Both the position numbers and the translations under genes were made by a program. The notes below the pieces were generated by a model that did not search any database, was not told the DNA's origin, and worked only from the letters and a program-made list of their open reading frames with translations. From an uncultured Prevotellaceae bacterium (GTDB lineage Bacteria > Bacteroidota > Bacteroidia > Bacteroidales > Bacteroidaceae): DNA of 64,000 nucleotides. Location of the stretch: NCBI GenBank assembly GCA_947167515.1, contig CAMVIM010000013.1, forward strand, positions 1 through 64,000, written 5' to 3'. The stretch's first letter is position 1, and each line of letters begins with the position of its first letter. Below are positions 21,003-30,805 of the stretch, in pieces.

Positions 21003-21041
21003 TAAAAAGAAAGGGCACATCCCATGTTTGAGATGCACCCC
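21003..21041 (-). terminator. Intrinsic terminator downstream of HU-like gene
   Basis: Minus strand ggggTGCATCTCaaacatGGGATGTGCCC then cTTTCTTTTT; stem uses G-U pairs. Confidence 0.6.
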
Positions 21042-21118
21042 TTCCATTCATTTTGTCAGACCTCTCTCGTTCCAAACTCGCCGCATGGCAACCTCCGCCC
21101 AGCGCGTGGGCTGGCTGG

Positions 21119-21535
21119 TTAAGGCTCCGGATCGTCGGGTTCCTGCTCCGAGATGGACTCGTTCTCGTCGATGGTGAGCTTCGAGAGCATGTCCTTGAAA
21201 GCCCCGCCAGGATAGAAGGCAATCTTCTTCACCTTCACCGTCTCCAGCGTCACCTCCTTCAGCGAGCGCGCCACCTTCGAGTTGAACACAGGCTTGAACG
21301 AGCCGAACGTGCCCAGGCTCACACCGTGACCCAGCTCCATGTAGTGCACCAGCGACGTGAGCAGCGCATCCACCACAGCCTTCGTCTGCGCCTGGTTCAC
21401 ACCCACAATCTGGATCATCCCGCACAGCTGGTCGTAAGTCACCTGCGGGTAAGTCAGCTGTCTGAGCTTGTACACCTCAGGCTTCTCCTCGCGGAACGTC
21501 AGGCGCATCTTCGCCTTTCTTGCAATCATTCCCAT
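21119..21535 (-). CDS. HU/IHF-like DNA-binding protein (Bacteroidales type)
   Basis: VTYDQLCGMIQIVGVNQAQTKAVVDALLTSLVHYMELGHGVSLGTFGSFKPVF HU-like core. Confidence 0.85.
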   Translation of the reverse strand: MGMIARKAKMRLTFREEKPEVYKLRQLTYPQVTYDQLCGMIQIVGVNQAQTKAVVDALLTSLVHYMELGHGVSLGTFGSFKPVFNSKVARSLKEVTLETVKVKKIAFYPGGAFKDMLSKLTIDENESISEQEPDDPEP

Positions 21536-21783
21536 AACTTGTTTCTCCTTTCTTTTTTTAACTTGTTAGACATTCATTTTTAAACACTTATATAGCCGTT
21601 GCAACAACATATATTTTTCTTTTCTTCAACCACGGATTTAGCGGATTTCACGAATTTGACTCCGTCTTCTGAATCTGCTCAATCCGCTTAATCTGTGGTT
21701 CCTAAAAAATTCGTTTAATTCGCATTCTATGTCAAATTCCTAATGATTTTCTGTTTTTAACTATATATTTAACACATTCCTTC

Positions 21784-22824
21784 TTATGCAGCATTGAGCG
21801 CTGCATAATAGTCGTGGTCAGGGTTATACTTTTCACCTTTTCTAACCATAGCTGTGATAACATGTAAGAGTTTGTTCTTAACATTATTAAGTGCTACGGG
21901 CTTCTTCTTCCCTGCTTCGACAAGTCTATGATGGTATATGGCCATCTGCGGACAGAAGTGGACGGATGCCAGTGCAGCCTGTGTGAGCAGCGCCTTGATG
22001 AGTTTGTTTGCGAACGGGCTTACATGTGGCGGTGTGTTCACACTGGTGCCGGACTGTCGGCCAAAGGGAGCCACTCCGTAATAGCAGGCTATCTTGCGGG
22101 AATCGAAGTCAAAGCGGCAGAAGTTGTCCGTGTAGACCATCAGGCACACGGCATTCTGCGTCCCCACTCCAGGCACGGAGGTGATGATGTCGAAATTCCT
22201 GCGCAGATCCTCGTCCTCACTTATGATCTTCTCTATTCTCATATCGCATTCTGCTATCTTCTTGTTGAACTCACTGATGAGATGCTTGCTGCTCATGGCC
22301 ATGAAGCGGCTGATGTCAGATTTATCCTGCGTCAGTTTCTTCTCGCCCTTGCGCACCGTCATGCCTGCCTTCAGCTTGACCAGGTTGTGACGGTAGAGGA
22401 ACACCTCGCGCAGCCGCTCCAGATTCTTGTCCAGAGGCTTGTAGAGACGCATCTGGTCGTAGTTGCGCATGGCATACTCGGCAATGATGCCCGCATCTGC
22501 CTTGTCGCTCTTGCTGCGCTGCAGGGCAGAGCTGCGCCTGATGCTCAAGGCGTTCTCCAGCCACATGTCGTAACCGCTCCCGTAGAGATAGTTGCACAGC
22601 GCCCTGCTGTAACCGCCAGTGTTCTCACCGCAGAACAGCCACAGACCCGTGTCCTGCTCGTCCGTGGCGGACCTCACCCATCTGAGCAGGCGGCGGAAAC
22701 CGCTCACCTTGTTGTCAAACACTTCGTGCTGTCTCTCTGCACGTTCCTCGACTCCCTCGGCCTTTATGAGGGTCGCATCAAACTTTTCTTTGGAAAAATC
22801 GATGCCGATAAAGATTTTCTTCAT
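21784..22824 (-). CDS. IS110 family transposase (DEDD recombinase)
   Basis: MKKIFIGIDFSKEKFDATL N-terminus; C-terminal SVPGVGTQNAVCLMVYTDNF...YYGVAPFGRQSGTS (transposase_20-type). Confidence 0.95.
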   Translation of the reverse strand: MKKIFIGIDFSKEKFDATLIKAEGVEERAERQHEVFDNKVSGFRRLLRWVRSATDEQDTGLWLFCGENTGGYSRALCNYLYGSGYDMWLENALSIRRSSALQRSKSDKADAGIIAEYAMRNYDQMRLYKPLDKNLERLREVFLYRHNLVKLKAGMTVRKGEKKLTQDKSDISRFMAMSSKHLISEFNKKIAECDMRIEKIISEDEDLRRNFDIITSVPGVGTQNAVCLMVYTDNFCRFDFDSRKIACYYGVAPFGRQSGTSVNTPPHVSPFANKLIKALLTQAALASVHFCPQMAIYHHRLVEAGKKKPVALNNVKNKLLHVITAMVRKGEKYNPDHDYYAALNAA

Positions 22825-22829
22825 ACCTT

Positions 22830-23045
22830 TGTGTCGTTTTTATAGGAATCGGCATAGTTGCATTGACTCTAAACTCTAAATAGGCTCGAAGCCGTTATCA
22901 TTCTATCAGAGCTTTGCAACGTGGCTGGGAGGACTGATACGAATTAGGGGCTTGTCCCTGTTTAATTTCAAGTTTCCCTCTCCAGCAGGCCGGTTCCTCC
23001 TTCTTACAACAAAGGTAGGGAATCGAACCTTACTAAGTAAGATTT
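22830..23045 (-). ncRNA. Candidate bridge RNA of the IS110 element
   Basis: ~255-nt non-coding region 5' of the transposase with two internal-loop hairpins containing segments matching reconstructed target and element end (see findings); exact ends not determined. Confidence 0.6.
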
Positions 23046-23103
23046 ATTCTATCTTTTTCTTAGACGCTGCAAACTTAGAGTTTAATTCGTGGTTCTAAAA
23101 ATT

Positions 23104-23601
23104 TCATTCGTTGTCCAGTCCTTCATTGTCCACCACCACCCACATCTCCTCACCCTTCCTGTACGCCTCATACAGCAGCTCGTCCAGCCTTCCGTACACC
23201 TCCTTCCCGTTCCTCATCCCCCGCTTCTTCGCATACTCCACCTGCTCACCCGTCACCTCATCCGTGTAGTAGTGATACACAGGTTCCCCCACCATCACCC
23301 TGTCCGCCTGCTGCGGACGGAACACCCCGTCGTTATACCCGAAGTACGTCTGCCGATGCCCAGGACACTTGACCACCCGCACCCCCATCGCCGAGTAAGG
23401 ACTGCCCCCGCAAGCCAGCCTCCACCTGCCCCTCGGCAGACAGCACCCCGACGCCCCCGGGAACACCTCCGCATAATCCCTGAACCTCACCTCGCGAGCC
23501 TCACACACCATCCGTGGCTCCTGCTCGCCCTCCATCCAGACCTCCATCACACTCTTCGTGACGGCCTCGTCCCCATAATACCTGTGCAATTTAATCACCA
23601 T
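23104..23601 (-). CDS. Hypothetical protein of Bacteroidales accessory island (possibly DUF5675-like)
   Basis: 165-aa ORF; weak resemblance (CCLPRGRWRL...GVRVVKCPGHR); position between HU and primase genes. Confidence 0.45.
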   Translation of the reverse strand: MVIKLHRYYGDEAVTKSVMEVWMEGEQEPRMVCEAREVRFRDYAEVFPGASGCCLPRGRWRLACGGSPYSAMGVRVVKCPGHRQTYFGYNDGVFRPQQADRVMVGEPVYHYYTDEVTGEQVEYAKKRGMRNGKEVYGRLDELLYEAYRKGEEMWVVVDNEGLDNE

Positions 23602-23842
23602 ATAGACATTCGTTGTTTAAGACCTCCGCCCAGCGCGTGGGCTGGTTCGTTTTTTCGTTTTCTTTTTCTGCTACAAAGTTACGTATTTTTCTTGACATAC
23701 ACAAGCTTTCAACTCATTATTTTTCAATAATTTTCAAAGTTTTTTATCGGTAATTTTTGGGGGATGATTTTGCGTTCGCCGTTCAAGTAATTACCCCTGC
23801 GGAAGTACCATAATTACGGCTGTTCCGTCGCCATAATTATGT

Positions 23843-24778
23843 CTATGGAGGCACCTCCGTTTGTCTTGTCTTCAAGTAATACTCGCCAAAATCCTTGCAA
23901 CCCTGCGGCAACTGGTGATGCTCCAGATTGGGCAAGACCTGCTGCAACTGAAGGAAGAGGCGTTCGCCTGGCTCGTCGCGGTCGGGGTACATGTGGAACT
24001 CGGTTGACAGTTGACTGTTGACAGTTGACAGCAGTTCGATGTCCTTCGGGTTCAGCAGCGTGGCAGACGGAATGGCAATCGCCTTGTGTCCCGCCGAGAG
24101 CATCGCCCAACAGTCGGAGGAGCCTTCGGTGATGTAGAGCGGTTCGTGGGGTTGGAGCAGGTTCAGCACGGGCAGATTGTAGATGCCGCATCGGGAACCG
24201 CTGGGGAATCGGAAACGGGGCGAGGCACCCTTCACGAGGTTGCGGTTCTGGATGCCCACCAAGCGTCCTTCCCTATCATAATAAGGTATCTGCAGCCAAG
24301 GCACTCCCCGCCTGTCCTGCCATGAGGTCAGGCGGCACCAGCGCACCACACACTCATCCAACCGCCTTTCGGCAAAGAGGAACTGCTTGGCAGCCTCGTT
24401 CAGCCAAGGACGCTCGAAAAACCGCTCATAACGACTGGCGTCGAATCCACCCCCAAGCCCCTCTCTTATCCCCCCAAGGGGGGAAGAACCATCCGGACGG
24501 CACCCCTCCCCTTTTGGGGAGGTCGGGAGGGGACTTAACCACCTGCACGCCTCCTTGAAATCCTTGTTCAGATAGTTCATCACGAGATCAATCGTCCCGC
24601 CGCTTGCCCCGCACACGAAGCATCTGTACATGTTCTTCCTCACACAAAACGAGAGGCTCGGATGGTTGTCCGCATGGAACGGACACAAGCACTTATGTCG
24701 CGAGACCTGGAGTCCAAGTCGCTCTGCGACCCCCTCAATCGGGAGGTCGCGGAGCCTTTGAAGTTCAAACTTGTCCAT
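23843..24778 (-). CDS. CHC2 zinc-finger / Toprim primase-like protein
   Basis: CLCPFHADNHPSLSFCVRKNMYRCFVCGASGGTIDLV; ITEGSSDCWAMLSAG Toprim. Confidence 0.9.
   Translation of the reverse strand: MDKFELQRLRDLPIEGVAERLGLQVSRHKCLCPFHADNHPSLSFCVRKNMYRCFVCGASGGTIDLVMNYLNKDFKEACRWLSPLPTSPKGEGCRPDGSSPLGGIREGLGGGFDASRYERFFERPWLNEAAKQFLFAERRLDECVVRWCRLTSWQDRRGVPWLQIPYYDREGRLVGIQNRNLVKGASPRFRFPSGSRCGIYNLPVLNLLQPHEPLYITEGSSDCWAMLSAGHKAIAIPSATLLNPKDIELLSTVNSQLSTEFHMYPDRDEPGERLFLQLQQVLPNLEHHQLPQGCKDFGEYYLKTRQTEVPP
24003..24032. repeat. TTGACAG/TTGACTG tandem repeat inside primase ORF
   Basis: gttgacagttgactgttgacagttgacag, encoding LSTVNSQLST in frame. Confidence 0.8.
24449..24534. repeat. C/G-rich palindromic repeat inside primase ORF
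   Basis: ccccccaagggggg and cctccccttttggggagg hairpins, encoding SPLPTSPKGEG...SPLGGIREGLGGG. Confidence 0.75.
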
Positions 24779-26078
24779 TGCCTTTCAGATAACCGTCGGT
24801 TTTGGTGTACAGTCCCGTCTGTGCCGAGTGCGTGATGAACCCACGGCTCTTCCAATTACGCAACTGGCCATTGGTGCCTTCTGGACTCTTGCCGAGACTG
24901 GCACGGAGTGCTTCCAGCTGCTTCTCGTTGAAGGTGTCGGGCAGGCTGTCCAGCATGTTCTTCGGACCATTACGCTGAGCCTCGCTCATGGTGGCACTAT
25001 CCTCGCCCAGCAGGTCGGCAAAGATCTGCATCTTCGACCAGATGTCGTGATAGACGAGCCATTCGACCAGTTCACCCATCGAGCGCGTCCACGTCTGATT
25101 GTTGAGCACCCACATCAGCGCACCGGCTTTCCAGCCAGACACAAGGGCGCGCTTCGACATGTCCCACAGCACATCGTCGTCCACAAGGTCTGCCATCGAG
25201 GCCATATCCTCAGCCAGCTTGTCCACCAGCTTGTTCAATGGCTTGATGATGTATCGCCCCTTGCAGATGTCGAGCCGTACCATATACTCGTCCAGCTTCC
25301 CGTAGAACTCATCCGTGAACTTGCCCAGTCGGGGGATGCGTCCGTCGCGGCTGGTGCGAGGCTTGTAGGAGAAGACCATGCGGCCGAAGGTGCCGTTGAA
25401 GAGGTCGTTCTTGTAGAACCGCCTCGTGGTGAACGGCGTCGAGGAGATAGTCAGGTTCACCCTCAGAATCGGGTTGCCAGTCACACCGTCGGCCGTAGCG
25501 CGAAGTGCGCCGACCCGCTGGCGGTCATAAATGTTGCGGAGCATCTGCGAGATCTGCCTGTGCCCGCCACAGATGCGGTCAGCCATCTCCACCTCGGGCA
25601 GGTTCAGATACTGCGTCTTGCCGCCAAGCGTCTCGCACGCCATCGCGTTCTGGATGAAGGCAGCGTTGGTCACATCGGCTGGCGGAAACCAGAAAGCCAC
25701 CTCAGGGCGGACAGGCTTCTCCTTGTTGCTGCCCAGACTCTTCACCTGCTTCTGCCAAGCCACCAGTTTCTTCAGTTCGTCCTCGTCGTGAGCGCGAGAA
25801 GAACGACAGATGGCCTCTACAAGATAGGACAATTGCCCCTTGTTACCCCCACTTTCTGCCACCAGATTGGCCATTTGGCCACAAAGTTCCTTCCAAGTGA
25901 GGTCAGGATACTGAAATTCTGCGTCGCTCACCTGTGCACCAAGAACGGGGAAAAGCATCGGAACAAGGGGTTCATGCATGGTTTTCGACACCTGAGAGAG
26001 CAGAATTTGCAGGCATTCTGTCCCTTTTCCAAGTTTTGGCATCTTGGGTGCCGTACGTTTTGTTATATCGTATTTCAT
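24765..26078 (-). CDS. DUF3987-like helicase/primase-associated protein
   Basis: 437-aa ORF following primase; NLTISSTPFTTRRFY, FGRMVFSYKPR pattern. Confidence 0.7.
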   Translation of the reverse strand: MKYDITKRTAPKMPKLGKGTECLQILLSQVSKTMHEPLVPMLFPVLGAQVSDAEFQYPDLTWKELCGQMANLVAESGGNKGQLSYLVEAICRSSRAHDEDELKKLVAWQKQVKSLGSNKEKPVRPEVAFWFPPADVTNAAFIQNAMACETLGGKTQYLNLPEVEMADRICGGHRQISQMLRNIYDRQRVGALRATADGVTGNPILRVNLTISSTPFTTRRFYKNDLFNGTFGRMVFSYKPRTSRDGRIPRLGKFTDEFYGKLDEYMVRLDICKGRYIIKPLNKLVDKLAEDMASMADLVDDDVLWDMSKRALVSGWKAGALMWVLNNQTWTRSMGELVEWLVYHDIWSKMQIFADLLGEDSATMSEAQRNGPKNMLDSLPDTFNEKQLEALRASLGKSPEGTNGQLRNWKSRGFITHSAQTGLYTKTDGYLKGNGQV

Positions 26079-26115
26079 TGATTATTACCTCCTTATAAAG
26101 AAATGAATCGGATTT

Positions 26116-26270
26116 TGTATCAGTGTATCAGTTGTATCAGTTTGTTTTTTGAGGCCTCATTCCTCTCTTATTATATATATAACTATCTATATATTAATTA
26201 TTTATAAAGTATTTAAAAGAGGGTTTTGACCCATTTATTCAAACTGATACACTGATACAACTGATACACT
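26116..26270. repeat. Iteron-like inverted repeat array around AT-rich segment
   Basis: Left arm tgtatcagtgtatcagttgtatcagtttg (26116-26144), right arm caaactgatacactgatacaactgatacact (26240-26270). Confidence 0.8.
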
Positions 26271-26284
26271 TTCGTCTTCGGTTA

Positions 26285-26668
26285 CTACTTACAATTACCT
26301 TTCTCTACCAGGCCATCCAACGCCCACAACAATTCAAGATACACCTCCAAGGCATAGCGTTCCACATTGAAACCATTGCCCGTGCGGATCGGCCGGAAGT
26401 TGGGATGCAAGGTGCCGTCGTCGCGTCGGGTGACGGTGATGCGTTCACCCTCGTAGATGTGGGGGTTGCGCTTCATCTTCTTCTGGCAGGAGGTCTCCAT
26501 GAAGGTCATGTGTTCCTCCGAGTCGCGCGTCAGCACACCCTGGTAATTCTTTCCGGTCCTCATGCGGATTTCGCCTCTGAGGTAAGTCTTCACGTCCATG
26601 CACAACTCTGTCGTGTGCTTCCAGCCCTGCTCTTCAGGGCGCTTGTTGATTTTAATAGTCTGCTTCAT
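26285..26668 (-). CDS. Hypothetical protein of accessory island
   Basis: 127-aa ORF with upstream TACCTTTG promoter (caaaggta 26796-26803). Confidence 0.55.
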   Translation of the reverse strand: MKQTIKINKRPEEQGWKHTTELCMDVKTYLRGEIRMRTGKNYQGVLTRDSEEHMTFMETSCQKKMKRNPHIYEGERITVTRRDDGTLHPNFRPIRTGNGFNVERYALEVYLELLWALDGLVEKGNCK

Positions 26669-27086
26669 AATTTTGAGTTTTAGCGAGAAGAAGTTTCAGA
26701 AATCCGATGGCCATCTTTCATCACGTGAAGACTCCATCCGCTCCAACTCAGGGTTAATTATTCATGTCGCCCAGCGCGTGGACTGGTTGACGATGCAAAG
26801 GTACAGACTATATTTTATGGCTGAATGGCTTTGAAATAGGCCTTCTCCAACATTCTCCACCTTTCTCCGAAATTCCCTGTTCTTCTCCGTTCCGCCCCCT
26901 GAAGGGCACAAAAAAAAATATAAATTAAGGTAAAAACCACATTCAGTTACAAATTTCTGGTTTCGATTAAAAGAAAAACGGATGGATTTCAATGCCGGAG
27001 GTTTAGGTTTAAGTTTAGTTGTTCTTATATATATAATAAGGTGTGCTAAACTCAAATCAGGAAAGAAGAAGGTTTAATCTTTAAGT

Positions 27087-27440
27087 TTAGAGAGGCATGT
27101 ATATATACATGGGAAAACGTAAACCTAAACTTTGCAGAATGAAATGACTTGATGTTTCCCCCAAAATACATTTTTTTGGTTCATCCGACATTTCGAGTGA
27201 TATAATGAGAAGATAATGAAGAAAACCGCTGAACATTTTGTATATTTGATAGGGAGAACCTTTGGCAGAAACGGTACCTTCTGGCGCGACCTCATACCAT
27301 TTCCCTATTTCGGGGTTCCCTTGAAGTTCTGGGAACTCCTGCAAGAAAGTCTTCTTTAGGGCTATATACCCCCCCCCCAAAAAAAACTTGACAGCAGCCA
27401 AAGCCAGCACATCCAACAATAAATTCTTCAGTTTCCACAT
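27087..27440 (-). pseudogene. Probable truncated esterase (pectinacetylesterase-like N-terminus)
   Basis: NPEIGKWYEVAPEGTVSAKGSPYQIYK resembles the N-terminus of such esterases, then degenerates; contains 10-C/8-A homopolymer at 27369-27386. Confidence 0.35.
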
Positions 27441-28357
27441 AGACCTTTTCTTTTGATGTCTATCCAGCGATCTGTATTCTTCAGAATCTCTGCGCCATCA
27501 CCAACGAAGGCTTTACCGGCTACACTGTCGCCTTTCAGGAAATAAGAGAACCATGCCGTCATGTAGGCATCACCCTCTCCTCCCATCTCCTCATGGTCTT
27601 TGATGGTGTGGCGCGCAGCCAGCACAGGAAAATTTCCTGTTGTTTCATCGAAGTTCACCTGAAAAGCTTCTTCGGGAATTATGATCTTTGAATCCCAGTT
27701 TCCTGTTCCTGCCAGCATCAGCAGCGGGGCTGTAATCTTCGCAAAGTCTGTTGTCCCCCACTTGAAGTTAATGCCAAGTTGTTTCTGTGGACAGCTGCAC
27801 AGATAGACAGCCTTGTAAAGGTGGCTGTTAGGGTATGCTGTTGCCGCCATAACCGTACCGTATGCACCTTGAGAATAACCAGCAATAGCTATCTTTGTCG
27901 TATCAATCTTGCCATAGAACTGATTATCATGCAGTGCAACCAGACCAAGGAATTCATCTAACGTCTGTGAAATAGATAAACCAGAACCTGTCTGTTTATC
28001 CATATTCCCAATAACAACAAATCCCCAAGAAGCCAAATGTTCCATTGCTTCTATCAGGTCATAAGCAGTCGTGTTCGACGCATTGCCGAGGTTGACAAGA
28101 GGAAACGCCTGGTCGGACTGAAGCATAGACTGAGGATAGACTGCAATAATCTTTCCTATTGTCGGATTATCGCTGTCGAATTCAACCTTAGCGACCTCTT
28201 CACTGCCCTTTTCCTTATATTTGCTTTCAATGGGCATTTTCGTATTTATTTCTCCTTTATAGAATCCGCCTTTATTCGTGTCCTGACAGTTGACTATGCT
28301 AACCGATAAAGTCAAAAAAAGCATATATAGAGCTATATTCTTTGACAATTGCTTCAT
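27428..28357 (-). CDS. Secreted alpha/beta hydrolase
   Basis: Signal peptide; nucleophile elbow AIAGYSQGAYG. Confidence 0.8.
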   Translation of the reverse strand: MKQLSKNIALYMLFLTLSVSIVNCQDTNKGGFYKGEINTKMPIESKYKEKGSEEVAKVEFDSDNPTIGKIIAVYPQSMLQSDQAFPLVNLGNASNTTAYDLIEAMEHLASWGFVVIGNMDKQTGSGLSISQTLDEFLGLVALHDNQFYGKIDTTKIAIAGYSQGAYGTVMAATAYPNSHLYKAVYLCSCPQKQLGINFKWGTTDFAKITAPLLMLAGTGNWDSKIIIPEEAFQVNFDETTGNFPVLAARHTIKDHEEMGGEGDAYMTAWFSYFLKGDSVAGKAFVGDGAEILKNTDRWIDIKRKGLCGN

Positions 28358-28432
28358 TTTCTTTGGTTGTCTAATACGTTATTGATGGGGACGTGTGTGA
28401 ATCAAGTAGATAACCTACTTCCGGAAATAGAA

Positions 28433-29581
<1,149 letters not shown>

Positions 29582-29699
29582 TTAAAATTAATATGTTTGT
29601 TGTACCTTTACTTTTTACATTAACGTCGCAAAGGTACAATAAACTTTCATCAATGCCAAACGCCACAGGCGGAATGCGACAGATTGGGGTAAAAGTCGC

Positions 29700-30221
29700 C
29701 TACGAGAATGCCTCGCGGATGATGTCCGCCATCTCGGCTGGGCTTTCCTTGAAGTCGCGGACAATCCACTCCTGCAAGATACCGAAGAGTGAGTAGGCGA
29801 AAATGGAGGCTTTGTACGCCTCACGCGATTCTTCACGATGATGAGCATAGAGGATGGCGGTAAACGATTTGCTGATATCGTCCATCAAACCACGGCGATA
29901 GAGAAGGCGTGTCGTGTCGCGAATCTCGTAGTTGTATTGGAAGAAAGCATCAGCGTTGTCGAGCGTGAACTCGTCGCGTACAGTCACTCCGTGCACATCG
30001 GCCCACACTTGCCACAGCCGTATCATCTTGTACGTCACCGACTCATGCTTCGATCGAAAAGCACGGAACCACGAAGAACGATGATACCCGCTGACGTCAC
30101 ATATCTGCTTCACCTGTATCTCATTTAGAGGATATTTCTCCAGCAACTGTATGACCGCATCAGCCAAACAGTCCTTCAAGAACTCTGACGGTGTATTTTT
30201 CTCATTCTTCATTCTCTTCAA
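29700..30221 (-). CDS. TetR/AcrR family transcriptional regulator
   Basis: N-terminal HTH-like QVKQICDVSGYHRSSWFRAF; TetR-like C-terminal region. Confidence 0.75.
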   Translation of the reverse strand: MKRMKNEKNTPSEFLKDCLADAVIQLLEKYPLNEIQVKQICDVSGYHRSSWFRAFRSKHESVTYKMIRLWQVWADVHGVTVRDEFTLDNADAFFQYNYEIRDTTRLLYRRGLMDDISKSFTAILYAHHREESREAYKASIFAYSLFGILQEWIVRDFKESPAEMADIIREAFS

Positions 30222-30312
30222 CCTTATTTTTGCAAAGATACAATATTTCTATCATATAACAACACTTTAGCATATTTTGCGGCGTTTTAATATAAAAATC
30301 GTCAGAACATAA

Positions 30313-30347
30313 GTAAAAGGACCTGCCCAAGCGGACAGGTCCCTTTA
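30313..30347. terminator. Hairpin terminator-like element
   Basis: taaaaggacctg cccaagcgga caggtcccttta. Confidence 0.55.
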
Positions 30348-30805
30348 CATTATATTAGAGTGATAATTACTCTTCTACAGCTGCCTGTGCGGCGGCTAAC
30401 GAACGCTGATTATCAATGAGTTACAGAGTTAATGTAAAGCACTGGCTCCTATTTTTAGACTCATTCTGCCTATTTTGCCACGCTTTTAGCAACAAAAACG
30501 TGTCTTTTGCAGATAATCTGTTTCTATGTCATATTTTCTATTTTTGTTTTACACTAAATTGCTCGATTTGTTTTACACTAAAATGCTCGAACTTAATCTT
30601 GCAATCGTTAACTGTTTTTGCTTCTTGAGTCAGAAGTTATGGCTTCATAACACTTTCTGCATTTCTGCTTGCAAAAATACTAAAAAAAAAACGAGATTAG
30701 ACCCATTCTGCCTGTTTTTCGTGCAGAACAAGTTCGTTTTAACTAAAATAAAGCACCAGAACCCCGGATAGATTCTGATGCTTACGCTGCAATCTGCTTC
30801 GTCGC

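Larger units (their letters stand above)
21715..23081 (-). mobile_element. IS110-family insertion sequence
   Basis: IS110 transposase flanked by the exact 10-bp direct repeat gtttaattcg (21713-21722 and 23080-23089); removing the element restores an AGAACCACGAATTAAACGAATT motif resembling an adjacent repeat. Confidence 0.75.

Noticed and set aside
23012-23045. tRNA T-arm-like sequence (minus strand GTAAGGTTCGATTCCCTAC)
   Set aside because: Has a TTCGATT loop but no acceptor, D or anticodon arms around it; more likely part of the IS110 5' non-coding RNA fold.
24771-26081. 436-aa plus-strand ORF
   Set aside because: Antisense shadow of the DUF3987-like gene; His/Leu-rich low-complexity translation.
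30369-30412. Possible gene-end remnant (minus strand ...SLAAAQAAVEE*)
   Set aside because: Only ~16 residues, preceded by an in-frame stop; could be chance despite the adjacent hairpin.
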